Position numbers and translations under genes: made by a program. A DNA stretch of 64,000 nucleotides from Clavibacter michiganensis (GTDB lineage Bacteria > Actinomycetota > Actinomycetes > Actinomycetales > Microbacteriaceae): contig NZ_CP080437.1 in assembly GCF_021216655.1 (NCBI RefSeq), positions 2,790,001 through 2,854,000 of the forward strand. Direction: 5' to 3'. The notes under the pieces are model-generated. The model was given only the letters and a program-made list of their open reading frames with translations, ran no database searches and was not told the DNA's origin. This document shows positions 46,589-55,130 of this stretch, piece by piece (positions within the stretch are counted from its first letter, which is position 1; each line of letters opens with the position of its first letter).

Positions 46589-47446
46589 TCAGCCGCGCGG
46601 CGGCGCGAGCCGGTATCCGACGCCGCGCACCGTCTGGATCCACCGCGCCTCGCGCGGGTCGTCGTGCAGCTTGCGGCGCAGGTTGCCGAGGTGCACCTCC
46701 ACGGCGCGCTCCTCCGGCTCGGTGGACGAGGCGACGGCGTAGGAGCCGCTGCGGATGTCGCGCACGAGGTCGCCCTTGGTGCGCACGCGTCCGCCGCTCG
46801 CGAGGATCGATGCGAGCAGGTCGAACTCGGTGCGCGTGAGGTCCACAGGTGCGCCGTCCACCGTGACGTGGCGGGTGCCCTCGTCGAGCTCGAGGCCGTT
46901 GTGGCGGAGGACGTCGGCGTCGTCCGGCGCGGCCTCGGTCGGCATCGCGGGCGAGACGACGGCTGTGGTGGCGACGGCGGCGGCCTGCACCGGCTCGTCC
47001 GCGTCGGCGGCCGTGCCCGAGGCGTCGGCCGCGGCCGGGATCCCCGCAGCGGGCGTCGCCGTCGCGTCCCCGCCGCCGCGCGGTCGGCGCATCATCGCCG
47101 AGATGCGGGCGCGGAGCTCGCGCGGGCGGAACGGCTTCACGATGTAGTCGTCGGCGCCGGCCTCGAGCCCGAGCAGGGTGTCGACCTCCTCGCCCTGCGC
47201 CGTGAGCATCACGATGTAGGCGTCGCTCACGAGGCGGATGCGGCGCGCGGCCTCGAAGCCGTCGAAGTCGGGCAGGCCCACGTCGAGCGTGATGACGTCG
47301 GGGGAGACCTCCTCGGCCAGCCGCACGCCCTCGGTCGCGGTGCCGGCGGAGTGCACCTCGAAGCCGCCCTGGCGCAGGACCACCTCGAGCAGCTGGCGGA
47401 TGTCGCCGTCGTCCTCGATGACCAGAGCCACACGTCCGCTGTCCAC
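46589..47446 (-). CDS. OmpR/PhoB-type response regulator with long linker
   Basis: 285-residue DNA-binding regulator. The receiver domain has acidic E11/D12, phosphoacceptor D55 (LDVGLPDFDG), T82 and K104 (VKPFRP). A winged helix occupies the last 100 residues (DLTRTEFDLLASIL, EERAVEVHLGNLRRKL, IQTVRGVGYRL). Between them is a linker of about 65 Ala/Asp/Thr-rich residues, much longer than usual for the family. GTG 47446 is preceded by a GAGGGGGCG ribosome site; the longer open frame is rejected. It is convergent with the kinase/HPt-like pair and likely the output of that system. Confidence 0.92.
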   Translation of the reverse strand: MDSGRVALVIEDDGDIRQLLEVVLRQGGFEVHSAGTATEGVRLAEEVSPDVITLDVGLPDFDGFEAARRIRLVSDAYIVMLTAQGEEVDTLLGLEAGADDYIVKPFRPRELRARISAMMRRPRGGGDATATPAAGIPAAADASGTAADADEPVQAAAVATTAVVSPAMPTEAAPDDADVLRHNGLELDEGTRHVTVDGAPVDLTRTEFDLLASILASGGRVRTKGDLVRDIRSGSYAVASSTEPEERAVEVHLGNLRRKLHDDPREARWIQTVRGVGYRLAPPRG

Positions 47447-47575
47447 TACCGCCCCCTCGCATGCCGCATGCGCGGCCGTACCCCGGATCCGCGACAGGCG
47501 CGCCGGACCTCCCACGCTAGCGGACCGCCGCACCCCCGCCTCCGCGGCGGCGGGCCGCCGGGCTGGCGCGCGGGA

Positions 47576-48163
47576 TCAGGTGATGGGGGAGGAGCCGGGC
47601 ACCGCGACGAGCACGAGCACGGCGCCGAGGACGTACGCCGCGAGCGACGCGCCCACGCCGATGAGGAGCACCAGCCAGGGCCGCGTGCGCCCGCGGATCA
47701 TGCCGACGAGCGCGACGATGACGGCGATCCCCGTGAGGAACAGCGGGCCCGCGACGGCGATCCCGTAGCCGATCGTGAAGAGCGAGTCGCGGCAGACGTA
47801 GGCGTCCACGTCGCACGCGTCGGTGACGAAGATGAGGCCGAGACCCATGGCGGCGATGCTCCCGCCCACGACCGCGGCGACGAGCATCGAGACGAGCGTG
47901 GTGACGAGGATCCGGCGGTCGATCCGCAGGATCCAGCGGGGCACCCAGTCGGGGCCGGCGGGATCGTCGTCGCGGGCGGCGGAGCGGGCGGCCGCGCGGG
48001 TCTCGGACCGTTCGTCCGCTCGGCCCCGGCCGCGGGGGAGCGTCGGCAGGGCGATCCTCGGGACCTCCGGCAGGCGCCGGCGTCGGGCCGGCGGGGTGGC
48101 GGACCGGCGCCCGCGGGAGGCGCGGCGGCCGCGCTCCGGGGTCGCGTCGTCGTCGGGGGTCAC
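47576..48163 (-). CDS. Membrane protein with charged N-terminus
   Basis: 195-residue protein. The N-terminal 75 residues are Arg/Asp/Pro-rich and probably disordered, followed by three hydrophobic segments (VTTLVSMLVAAVVGGSIAAMGLGLIF; IAVAGPLFLTGIAVIVALVG; WLVLLIGVGASLAAYVLGAVLVLVAV). An extracytoplasmic loop has two cysteines (DACDVDAYVCRDS). The GTG start at 48163 is exactly 6 nt after TAGTCT (48175-48170), so the mRNA is probably leaderless. No family was recognised. Confidence 0.75.
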   Translation of the reverse strand: MTPDDDATPERGRRASRGRRSATPPARRRRLPEVPRIALPTLPRGRGRADERSETRAAARSAARDDDPAGPDWVPRWILRIDRRILVTTLVSMLVAAVVGGSIAAMGLGLIFVTDACDVDAYVCRDSLFTIGYGIAVAGPLFLTGIAVIVALVGMIRGRTRPWLVLLIGVGASLAAYVLGAVLVLVAVPGSSPIT

Positions 48164-48251
48164 GGCACGAGACTACGGGGCGCGTCCCGCCGGGCCGGAA
48201 TCGGCGGGGTCGGCGGGAGCGCGAGCGGCCATGCCGGCGCGGGGCGGGGGA

Positions 48252-49088
48252 TCAGAAGATCATCGGCCGGTCGTCGTCGAGCTCGGTCTCGACGTCGAGG
48301 TCGACGGCCACCGGCACGTGGTCGCTCGGGCCGTCGCCCTTGCGCTCGTCGCGGTGGATCCGGGGCGAGCCCACGAGCTCCTGGAACCGGTCGTTCCCGA
48401 GGATGAAGTCGATCCGCATGCCCTCGTTCCGCGGGAACCGCAGCTGCTGGTAGTCCCAGTACGTGTAGCCCTCGGGGATCGACGGCCGCACGACGTCCGC
48501 CAGACCGGCGTCCAGGAACGCGGCGAAGGCGGCGCGCTCCGGCTCGGAGGTGTGGGTCTTGCCCTCGAAGAGCGCGGGATCCCAGACGTCGGTGTCGAGC
48601 GGCGCCACGTTCCAGTCGCCCATGAGCGCGAGCGGGGTGGCGGGATCCGCGGCGAGCCAGGCGCGCGTGTCAGCCGCGAGCGCACCCAGCCACTCGAGCT
48701 TGTAGGAGTAGTGCGGGTCGTCGAGCGCGCGGCCGTTGGGCACGTAGAGGCTCCAGAGGCGGACGCCCGCGACGGTCGCGCCCATCGCTCGGGCCTCGAG
48801 CGGCGGCTGCCCCGAGGCGTCGGGCTTGCCGAAGCGGGGCATCCCCTCGAAGGTCGTGACGACGTCCTCGAGCGGCAGGCGGCTCGCGATCGCGACGCCG
48901 TTCCACTGGCTGAGGCCGTGCACGGCGACCTCGTAGCCGGCCTCCTCGAACGCCTGCATCGGGAACTGCTCGGGCTTGCACTTGATCTCCTGCATGGCCA
49001 GCACGTCGACGTCCTCGCGCACGAGCCAGTCGACGACGCGGCCCACGCGGGTGCGGATGGAGTTGACGTTCCAGGTGGCGACGCGCAT
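48252..49088 (-). CDS. xthA: Exodeoxyribonuclease III (AP endonuclease family)
   Basis: 278-residue Mg-dependent DNA repair nuclease that cuts at abasic sites and trims 3' ends. The full EEP fold is present: VATWNVNSIRTR at the start, LAMQEIKCKPEQF (metal Glu), SLYVPNGRALDDP with the active-site Tyr, LMGDWNVAPLDTDVWDP (Asp/Asn), RIDFILGND and the terminal SDHVPVAVDL (catalytic His). ATG 49088 is 6 nt after TACCGT (49100-49095), a leaderless promoter. It acts in cytosolic base-excision repair; it is monocistronic here. Confidence 0.96.
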   Translation of the reverse strand: MRVATWNVNSIRTRVGRVVDWLVREDVDVLAMQEIKCKPEQFPMQAFEEAGYEVAVHGLSQWNGVAIASRLPLEDVVTTFEGMPRFGKPDASGQPPLEARAMGATVAGVRLWSLYVPNGRALDDPHYSYKLEWLGALAADTRAWLAADPATPLALMGDWNVAPLDTDVWDPALFEGKTHTSEPERAAFAAFLDAGLADVVRPSIPEGYTYWDYQQLRFPRNEGMRIDFILGNDRFQELVGSPRIHRDERKGDGPSDHVPVAVDLDVETELDDDRPMIF

Positions 49089-49147
49089 GCGTCCACGGTA
49101 CCGGGCGGGCGCGACGCCGCCGGGCGCGGGTGCCGGGTCGGGGCGGA

Positions 49148-49543
49148 TCAGCCGATGCTGCCGATGCGCACCGTCACGGCCGCCCGCTCTGCGGCCTCGG
49201 CGCCCATCGACTCGGCGAGCCGAGCGCGGATGGCGTCGACCGCGGCGCGCGCGGTGTCGCTCGCGCGGCCCGACGCGTCCACCGCGATGGACGCCTCCAC
49301 GAGCACGGTGCCCTCGCCGGTCTCGACGGTGACGAGCTGCTCGACGGCCGTGGAGGATCCGGCCACGACGCCCTCGACCACCTGCTGGGCGGCCAGCAGG
49401 ATCGGCGAGCGCGGCGCGTAGACGTCGGCCACGCCCGCGACGGCGCGGAGGACGGCCGTCAGGTCGCGCGACAGGTCGGCGGGTGCCGGGAGCGGCACGG
49501 GGACGGGGGCGGGCGCAGCCGATGCGTCATCGTCGAGGGTCAT
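49148..49543 (-). CDS. Small protein of the Gls24/ECF sigma operon
   Basis: 131-residue soluble protein with a Pro/Ala-rich start and a single alpha/beta domain (VTVETGEGTVLVEASIAVDASGRA; then a helix and AVTVRIGSIG). The pattern resembles a short Asp23/Gls24-like fold, but I could not confirm the family. Its start overlaps the end of the upstream Asp23-like gene by 17 bp, so it belongs to the sigma-factor operon. The role is unknown; cell-envelope stress is suggested by context. Confidence 0.72.
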   Translation of the reverse strand: MTLDDDASAAPAPVPVPLPAPADLSRDLTAVLRAVAGVADVYAPRSPILLAAQQVVEGVVAGSSTAVEQLVTVETGEGTVLVEASIAVDASGRASDTARAAVDAIRARLAESMGAEAAERAAVTVRIGSIG

Positions 49544-50177
49544 CTCCGGCCTCCTCCTGCACGGGACGCGCCTGCACGTCCACCACGGTCACGTCGATCG
49601 CCTCGACGCGCAGCTCGGTGTGCCGGAGCAGGGCCGCATGGACGCGCTCGCGCACGCGCTGCGCGAGCTCGGGCAGCGGCTCCCCCCACACGACGCTCAG
49701 GGTGAGCTCCACCCGCACGGGCTCGCCGGCGCGCGTGACGTCGCCGTCGAGCGTGCACCGGCCGACGAGGACGCCGGGCACCTCGTCGCCGGCCTGGCGC
49801 ACCAGGGTGCGCACGGCGCCCTCGGTGAGCGCGAGGCGGACGGCCGGATCCGGGTGGGAGAGCGGGATGTCGCGGCCGGCGCGCGACTCGCGGCTGATGT
49901 GGGCGAGCACGCCGCGGAAGAAGTCGTCGCCGGGCGCCTCCTGCTCCTCGGCCTCGACCTGCACGAGCTCGCGGCCGAGGTCGCGCATGTGCTCGAGGGC
50001 GCGGAGCGCGTTGCGGGTCTCGGGGTCGTCCTCGTAGGCGGCGATGCGCGGGGTGCGCCCGCGGTCGAGGTAGTCGGCGAGGGCGGCCATGTCGAGGGGC
50101 GCGCCGTCGGCGTCGAGCGCGGGTGCGGGATCCACGGGCAGGCGCTCCCCGGGATCGCCCGGTCCGGTGCCGCTCAT
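49527..50177 (-). CDS. Asp23/Gls24-like or anti-sigma-like protein downstream of ECF sigma
   Basis: 216-residue soluble protein. The N-terminal half has the look of a zinc-less anti-sigma arm: LADYLDRGRTPRIAAYEDDPETRNALRALEHMRDLGRELV. The C-terminal half is Asp23/Gls24-like (VPGVLVGRCTLDGDVTRAGEPVRVELTLSVVWG, ERVHAALLRHTELRVEAIDVTVVDV). Its ATG overlaps the sigma stop by 4 bp (ATGA), the position typical of anti-sigma genes. A combined sigma-control and Gls24 function would be unusual; this is an inference. Confidence 0.72.
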   Translation of the reverse strand: MSGTGPGDPGERLPVDPAPALDADGAPLDMAALADYLDRGRTPRIAAYEDDPETRNALRALEHMRDLGRELVQVEAEEQEAPGDDFFRGVLAHISRESRAGRDIPLSHPDPAVRLALTEGAVRTLVRQAGDEVPGVLVGRCTLDGDVTRAGEPVRVELTLSVVWGEPLPELAQRVRERVHAALLRHTELRVEAIDVTVVDVQARPVQEEAGDDPRR

Positions 50178-50728
50178 CGCCACGCCTCCATGCTCGTCAT
50201 CACGGTGGTGCGGGCCCGGGACAGCCGGCCGCGCACGGTCGAGGGCGTCGAGCCCAGCTTCTCGGCGATCTCCTCGTACGAGAAGCCTCCCACCTCGCGC
50301 AGCATCCACACCTCGCGCTGCTCGCGGGGGAGCGCATCGAGGACAGCCGCCAGCGCGCGCATCTGCGACGACGTCTCCGCGTCGCGCTCGGGGGACGTGA
50401 GGCGGTCGGCGATCTCGTGGTCGTCGATGTCGTCGGCGGGGCGGCGGGCGCGGATCCGGTCGATGGACTTCCGGCTGACGATCTGCAGCAACCAGCTCTT
50501 CACGCGGTCGGGCTTCTCGAGCGTCGGCAGCCGGTCCCACGCGGTGATGAGGGCTTCCTGCACGGCGTCGTCGGCGTCGGCGCGGGATCCCGTGAGCCGG
50601 ATCGCGAACGCGCGCATGTACGGGGCGTGCCGGCGGACGAGCACCTCGAACGCCCGGGCGTCGCCGTCGGCCGCGCGCTCGGCGAGGATGCCGTCGCCCG
50701 CGTCCTGCAACGAGGAGGAGAGGGCCAT
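50174..50728 (-). CDS. ECF RNA polymerase sigma factor
   Basis: 184-residue extracytoplasmic-function sigma factor. Region 2 shows FEVLVRRHAPYMRAFAIRLTGSRADADDAVQEALITAWDRL and KSWLLQIVSRKSIDRIR. Region 4 shows LPREQREVWMLREVGGFSYEEIAEKLGSTPSTVRGRLSRAR. GGAGGT lies 7 nt before ATG 50728. It is first of three overlapping genes with the Asp23-like proteins and divergent from a third Gls24 gene, so it probably drives its own operon and that gene. The stimulus is unknown. Confidence 0.94.
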   Translation of the reverse strand: MALSSSLQDAGDGILAERAADGDARAFEVLVRRHAPYMRAFAIRLTGSRADADDAVQEALITAWDRLPTLEKPDRVKSWLLQIVSRKSIDRIRARRPADDIDDHEIADRLTSPERDAETSSQMRALAAVLDALPREQREVWMLREVGGFSYEEIAEKLGSTPSTVRGRLSRARTTVMTSMEAWR

Positions 50729-50860
50729 GCCGTACCTCCGTGTGCGCTGGGAGACGAGACGGATCCGCGTGCGATCCGTGACGAACCGCGGCGTCCATGC
50801 GTCCCACCCATGATTACCACAGCAGCGCCCCGCCGACGGGCATCCACGAGGAGGAACCGC
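50729..50860. promoter_or_regulatory. Divergent control region between sigma operon and Gls24 gene
   Basis: This 132-bp spacer holds both ribosome sites (GGAGGT minus, GAGGAGG plus). A possible ECF-type element on the minus strand, GGGAC-N17-CGTC, could be an autoregulated promoter but is weak. No palindrome was recognised. Confidence 0.35.
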
Positions 50861-51334
50861 ATGAGCGACCAGAACACCAGCACCCCCGCCGACGTCGCAC
50901 GCGTCTCGCCCGCGAGCACCGGCGCCAGCACCGGCGCCACGGGGAGCGTCCTCGCCGAGGGCGACACCACCGTCACCGACGCCGTCATCGCCAAGGTCGC
51001 CGGCCTCGCCGTCCGCGACATCCCGGGCGTGCACGCGCTGGGCGGCGGCGCTGCTCGCGTCATCGGCCAGCTCCGGGACCGCATCGGCCAGACCGACCTC
51101 ACGCAGGGGATCGCCGTCGACGCCCAGGAGGCGGGCGTCGCGTTCGAGGTGACCCTCGTCGCCGAGTACGGCGTCCCGCTCCAGGACGTCGCGGCCGGCG
51201 TGCGCGCGGCCATCTCCGACGCGGTGACCGAGCTCGTCGGACGCCGGGTGACGCGCGTCGACGTCACGATCGCCGACATCGTGCTGCCCGGCGAGGGATC
51301 CGACGACGACGCGTCCGCGGCGCCCGCCGTCTGA
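50861..51334 (+). CDS. Asp23/Gls24 family envelope-stress protein
   Basis: 157-residue protein with a disordered Ser/Thr/Ala N-terminus of about 30 residues. A clear Asp23/Gls24 domain follows: VTDAVIAKVAGLAVRDIPGVHALGG, GIAVDAQEAGVAFEVTLVAEYGVPLQDVAAGVRAAI and RVTRVDVTIADIVLP. In Gram-positive bacteria these proteins sit at the membrane and respond to alkaline or envelope stress. GAGGAGG lies 6 nt before ATG 50861. It is divergent from the ECF sigma operon and a likely target of that sigma factor. Confidence 0.9.
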   Translation: MSDQNTSTPADVARVSPASTGASTGATGSVLAEGDTTVTDAVIAKVAGLAVRDIPGVHALGGGAARVIGQLRDRIGQTDLTQGIAVDAQEAGVAFEVTLVAEYGVPLQDVAAGVRAAISDAVTELVGRRVTRVDVTIADIVLPGEGSDDDASAAPAV

Positions 51335-51354
51335 TCCACCCCGCACCGCCCGAC

Positions 51355-51383
51355 GGGCCGCCCGCCATCGCGACGGGCGGCTC
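51355..51383 (+). terminator. Hairpin after Gls24 gene
   Basis: Arms GGGCCGCCCG and CGGGCGGCTC pair over 10 positions (one G-U) around a 9-nt loop, 20 nt past the stop. It is a probable terminator upstream of the next leaderless promoter. Confidence 0.55.
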
Positions 51384-51446
51384 GTCGCCGTGTCCGGGCG
51401 GCGCCGCGTCCGCTGACCTCGCAGATCGCGGGCGTACCGTCGGGGG

Positions 51447-52382
51447 ATGACCGATGACACCGCTGCCGCGCCCGCATCCACCCCCGCATCCGACGGGAAG
51501 CCCCGCGTGGCGCTCCTCGGCGCCGGCGTCATGGGCTCCGGCATGAGCCGCTCGATCCTCCGCGCGGGCCTGCCGCTCACCGTCTGGAACCGCAGCGCCG
51601 AGAAGGCCGCACCGCTCGCCGACGCCGGCGCGACCGTCGCCGAGACCGCCGCCGACGCGGTGCGCGACGCCGACGTCGTGGTCGTGATGCTGTTCGACGC
51701 GGATGCCGTGCTCGAGGTCCTCGCCGAGGTCGCTCCCGCGCTGCGCCCCGGAGCCGTCGTGCTCCAGTCCTCCACCGTCGGCGTCGAGGGCACCCGCCGG
51801 ATCGCCGCGCTCGCCGCCGAGCACGGCGTCCGGCTCGTGGACGCGCCCGTCCTCGGCACGCGCGGCCCCGCCGAGCAGGGCCTCCTCGTGCACCTCGTCT
51901 CGGGATCCGAGGACGACATCGCCGTCGCCCGCCCCGTCCTCGAGGCGACCGGCTCGCGCACCGTGGTCGCCGGGTCGGACGCGGGACCGGGATCCGCCCT
52001 CAAGCTCGCGTGCAACGCGTGGATCGCCTCCATCACCGCGGCGACCGGCCAGTCGCTCGGCCTCGCGCGCCTGCTCGGCGTCGAGCCCCGGCTCTTCCTC
52101 GACGCGATCGCGGGCGGCGCCGCCGACACCCCGTACGCGCACCTCAAGGGCGGCGCGATGCTCGCCGGCGAGCTCGCGCCGTCCTTCGCGCTCGACGGCC
52201 TGCTCAAGGACGTGACGCTGATGCTCGCCGCGCTCGACGGCGCGGACGCGCACGACTTCGACACCGCGATGCTCGAGGCGCTCCGCGAGACGTACGCGGA
52301 GGCGTCGTCGGCCGGCCACGGCGGCGACGACGTGGCCGCGGTCGGCACGGTGTTCGGGCTGCCGACCGGGCCCGACGCCTGA
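51447..52382 (+). CDS. NAD(P)-dependent beta-hydroxyacid dehydrogenase family protein
   Basis: 311-residue cytosolic oxidoreductase of the 3-hydroxyisobutyrate dehydrogenase/glyoxylate reductase type. The N-terminal Rossmann motif is VALLGAGVMGSGMSRSIL, substrate block VDAPVLGTRGPAEQG, and catalytic Lys helix SALKLACNAWIASITAATGQS. The remaining helical domain is complete. ATG 51447 is 6 nt after TACCGT (51435-51440), indicating a leaderless mRNA. The physiological substrate is not deducible. Confidence 0.92.
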   Translation: MTDDTAAAPASTPASDGKPRVALLGAGVMGSGMSRSILRAGLPLTVWNRSAEKAAPLADAGATVAETAADAVRDADVVVVMLFDADAVLEVLAEVAPALRPGAVVLQSSTVGVEGTRRIAALAAEHGVRLVDAPVLGTRGPAEQGLLVHLVSGSEDDIAVARPVLEATGSRTVVAGSDAGPGSALKLACNAWIASITAATGQSLGLARLLGVEPRLFLDAIAGGAADTPYAHLKGGAMLAGELAPSFALDGLLKDVTLMLAALDGADAHDFDTAMLEALRETYAEASSAGHGGDDVAAVGTVFGLPTGPDA

Positions 52383-52448
52383 TCCGGTCGGCGTCCCGCC
52401 CGCCCGTCGCACCGGCCCGCGCCGTTCCCCGCCCGTAGGATCGGCTGC

Positions 52449-53003
52449 GTGACGACCTCCGACGCGCGCCAGCAGCTCATCGCCCACATCAAGGAGGACG
52501 CCGTCTTCCACGGCGACTTCACCCTGACGAGCGGCAAGAAGGCCACCTACTACGTCGACCTCCGCCGCGTGAGCCTCGACCACCGCGTCGCGCCGCTCAT
52601 CGGGCAGGTCATGCTCGACCTCATCGCGGACGTGCCCGACGTGGCCGCGATCGGCGGGCTGACGATGGGCGCGGATCCCATCGCCGCCGCGATCCTGCAC
52701 CAGGGCGCCGCGGTCGGCCGCGGCTACGACGCGTTCGTCGTCCGCAAGGAGCCCAAGGACCACGGCCGCGGCCGCCAGGTCGAGGGCCCGGACCTGAAGG
52801 GCAAGCGCGTCATCGTCGTCGAGGACACCTCCACCACGGGCGGATCCCCGCTGAAGGCCATCGAGGCGCTCGAGAAGGTGGGCGCGGAGATCGCCGCGGT
52901 CGCCGTGGTCGTCGACCGCTCGACCGACGCCCGCGAGGTGATCGAGGCTGCGGGGCACCGCTACCTGTACGCGATCGGCCTCGAGGACCTGGGGCTGGCC
53001 TAG
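52449..53003 (+). CDS. pyrE: Orotate phosphoribosyltransferase
   Basis: 184-residue enzyme of pyrimidine synthesis that joins orotate and PRPP to orotidine-5'-phosphate. Diagnostic blocks are FTLTSGKKATYYVDLRR, GGLTMGADPIAAAI, FVVRKEPKDHGRGRQVEG (catalytic loop) and the PRPP loop VIVVEDTSTTGGSPLKAIEA. The GTG start at 52449 is 7 nt after TAGGAT (52436-52441). Its TAG stop overlaps the GTG of the next gene by one base, so a septum-formation-like membrane protein is co-expressed. No other pyr gene is nearby. Confidence 0.97.
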   Translation: MTTSDARQQLIAHIKEDAVFHGDFTLTSGKKATYYVDLRRVSLDHRVAPLIGQVMLDLIADVPDVAAIGGLTMGADPIAAAILHQGAAVGRGYDAFVVRKEPKDHGRGRQVEGPDLKGKRVIVVEDTSTTGGSPLKAIEALEKVGAEIAAVAVVVDRSTDAREVIEAAGHRYLYAIGLEDLGLA

Positions 53004-55024
53004 TGAGCGGGGCGCCCGGCGGCGGATCCGGTCACGGTCACGACGACGACGATCCGTTCGCGGTCCGTCCCGCCACCGACGCCGACCGCGAGCGGCCCGC
53101 GCAGCCGCTCGCGCCCATCGGCTGGGGTCGCCCGGCCGGCCGTGAGCCCGTGCCCGCGGAGCAGGACGCCGCCGAGCAGGACGACGCCGGCGTGGATCCC
53201 GCTCCCGCCGACGCGCCGCAGCCCCCGGACGCCGACATCCTCGCGGGCATCGTCCCGCTCGACCCGACCGAGGACGACGCGCGCGTCGCCCCGCTCGACC
53301 AGGTCGATCCCGACCAGGACGCCCACGATCACGACGCCGACCTCGACGCACCGGCGCCCGAGCCCGGCATCGCGGACGCACCCATCGACGCGGGCGACGT
53401 GGAGTTCCCCGGCGAGCCCGACCCCGGGTACGTGCCCGCTCCCGCGGCGGACGGCACAGGCGAAGTGATGTCCGGCGAGGTCGAAGCGGATCCCGCGCCC
53501 GGCGACGACGCGCCCGCCGAGATGGTCCTCGAGCCGGTCGACGACGCGCAGGATGGCGCGGCGCTGCCCGTCGTGCCCGCGGACGCGCCGGTGGTCGACG
53601 CCGAGCTCGTCGAGGATCCCGCCGCGCCCGCGGACCCGGACGACGACGACGCGGTCCAGCTGACGCCGCTCCGGGACGACATGACGGACGAGGACGCGGA
53701 GGTCGTCGACGACCCCGCGGATGAGGTCGAGCCGGAGCCGCTCGGCGAGCTCGACGTCGACGCGGAGGCGGCTCCTGCGCCGCTCGCCCCCGCGGCCGCC
53801 GCGGCACGTGCCGCCGCGATGGCGTGGGCATCCGGATCCGCGCCTGCTGCTGCTGCTCCCGCCGCCGCGCCCGCGGAGCGGGCCGACGCCGCGCCGATCG
53901 CGGATCGCCCGGAGGTCGCGCCCGAGCCGGAGGCCGACCCCGAGCCGGAGACGGCCGTCCTGTCCTCGCCGGTCGTCGCGCCGTCGGACGCCGAACGCGC
54001 ACCCGACCACGACGCCGAGCCGCGGGACGAGGTCGCTCCGACCGATCCCACCCCCGCACCCAGCTCCTTCGCGCCGCCGGACGCCACCGACGCCGATCAC
54101 GACGCCGAGCCCGTCGACGCGATCTACCTGCTCTTCGGCGACGTGGCGGTGGATCCCGAGAGCGACCGCGCCGACGCCGACGCCGACGACCGGCGCACCG
54201 CCCCCGAGGGCGCCGACGACCGCACGCGGATCCTCCCTGCCGCCGCCCCGCACCACGACCGCGACGCCCCCACGGCCGCCGTCCCTGCCGCCTCCCCGCG
54301 TCCGGATCCGACCCCCCGCCCCGCGCCGGTCCCGCCGCCGTACGCGGCCCCGCCCGCGCCCCGCGCACCCGCGCCGCGCGCCCCCGTCCTCGACACGGTC
54401 CGGATGCCTGCGCCTCCCGCCGCCGCGCCCCCGCGCGGACCCCGCGGTCCGCGTCGCACCGGCCTCTGGTTCGGCGGCGCGATCCTCCTCGTGCTGCTCC
54501 TCGTCGGCCTCTTCTACCTGGGCCAGCGGCTCGGATCCGCCGCCGCGCCCGATGCAGCCCCCGTCGCGACGGCCACGCCCGAGGCCACGCCTACCCCGTC
54601 GCCCACCCCGACCGATCCCGTGCAGGGCCCGGCCGCGGCCGGCGTCCAGGCATGGGACGCGCTCCTCGGCGGCGAGTGCATCGACCCGTACACGACGCCG
54701 TGGGAGGAGGAGTTCACGGTCGTCGACTGCGGCTCCGAGCACCACGCGCAGATGGTCGCCCGCGTCGCCCTGCCGCAGACCGGGGACACGTTCCCCGGCG
54801 AGGAGGCCGTGCGCGACTCCGCCGACGAGCTCTGCATCGCCGACACAGTGATCGACTACGCGGCGGCCCGCGGCTACTCCGACGTGCAGTACCAGTCGGC
54901 GTACCCGATCAGCCAGGACGAGTGGACCGCGGGCGACCGCGACGCCTACTGCTTCGTCTCGCGCGCGGGCGGCGGCACCTTCACGAACAGCATCGGCAAG
55001 CCGCAGCCTCCCGTCGTCCCCTAG
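53003..55024 (+). CDS. Septum-formation-like membrane protein with long acidic disordered arm
   Basis: 673-residue protein. About 490 N-terminal residues are Asp/Glu/Ala/Pro-rich low complexity without a recognisable fold. One transmembrane helix (LWFGGAILLVLLLVGLFYLG) follows, then a Thr/Pro linker. The extracytoplasmic domain has four cysteines (GGECIDPY, VDCGSEHHAQ, ELCIADT, AYCFVSR), the pattern of the septum-formation (Septum_form) family. The start GTG overlaps the pyrE stop (TAGTG). The acidic cytosolic arm is far longer than the helix and domain require; function is unproven. Confidence 0.82.
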   Translation: MSGAPGGGSGHGHDDDDPFAVRPATDADRERPAQPLAPIGWGRPAGREPVPAEQDAAEQDDAGVDPAPADAPQPPDADILAGIVPLDPTEDDARVAPLDQVDPDQDAHDHDADLDAPAPEPGIADAPIDAGDVEFPGEPDPGYVPAPAADGTGEVMSGEVEADPAPGDDAPAEMVLEPVDDAQDGAALPVVPADAPVVDAELVEDPAAPADPDDDDAVQLTPLRDDMTDEDAEVVDDPADEVEPEPLGELDVDAEAAPAPLAPAAAAARAAAMAWASGSAPAAAAPAAAPAERADAAPIADRPEVAPEPEADPEPETAVLSSPVVAPSDAERAPDHDAEPRDEVAPTDPTPAPSSFAPPDATDADHDAEPVDAIYLLFGDVAVDPESDRADADADDRRTAPEGADDRTRILPAAAPHHDRDAPTAAVPAASPRPDPTPRPAPVPPPYAAPPAPRAPAPRAPVLDTVRMPAPPAAAPPRGPRGPRRTGLWFGGAILLVLLLVGLFYLGQRLGSAAAPDAAPVATATPEATPTPSPTPTDPVQGPAAAGVQAWDALLGGECIDPYTTPWEEEFTVVDCGSEHHAQMVARVALPQTGDTFPGEEAVRDSADELCIADTVIDYAAARGYSDVQYQSAYPISQDEWTAGDRDAYCFVSRAGGGTFTNSIGKPQPPVVP

Positions 55025-55130
55025 CGCCACCGCTCGCCTGGGGATCCCGCCCCCGCGGATCCCCGCCCCCGCCCTACCCTCGACACCCCGTGCGCGGAAC
55101 CTGCGCGCGGATCCAGGGGACGGGGGATCG

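Noticed and set aside
50760..50815. GGGAC-N17-CGTC as an ECF sigma promoter
   Set aside because: It matches only loosely and the spacing differs from the common 15-16; mentioned only as a weak possibility.
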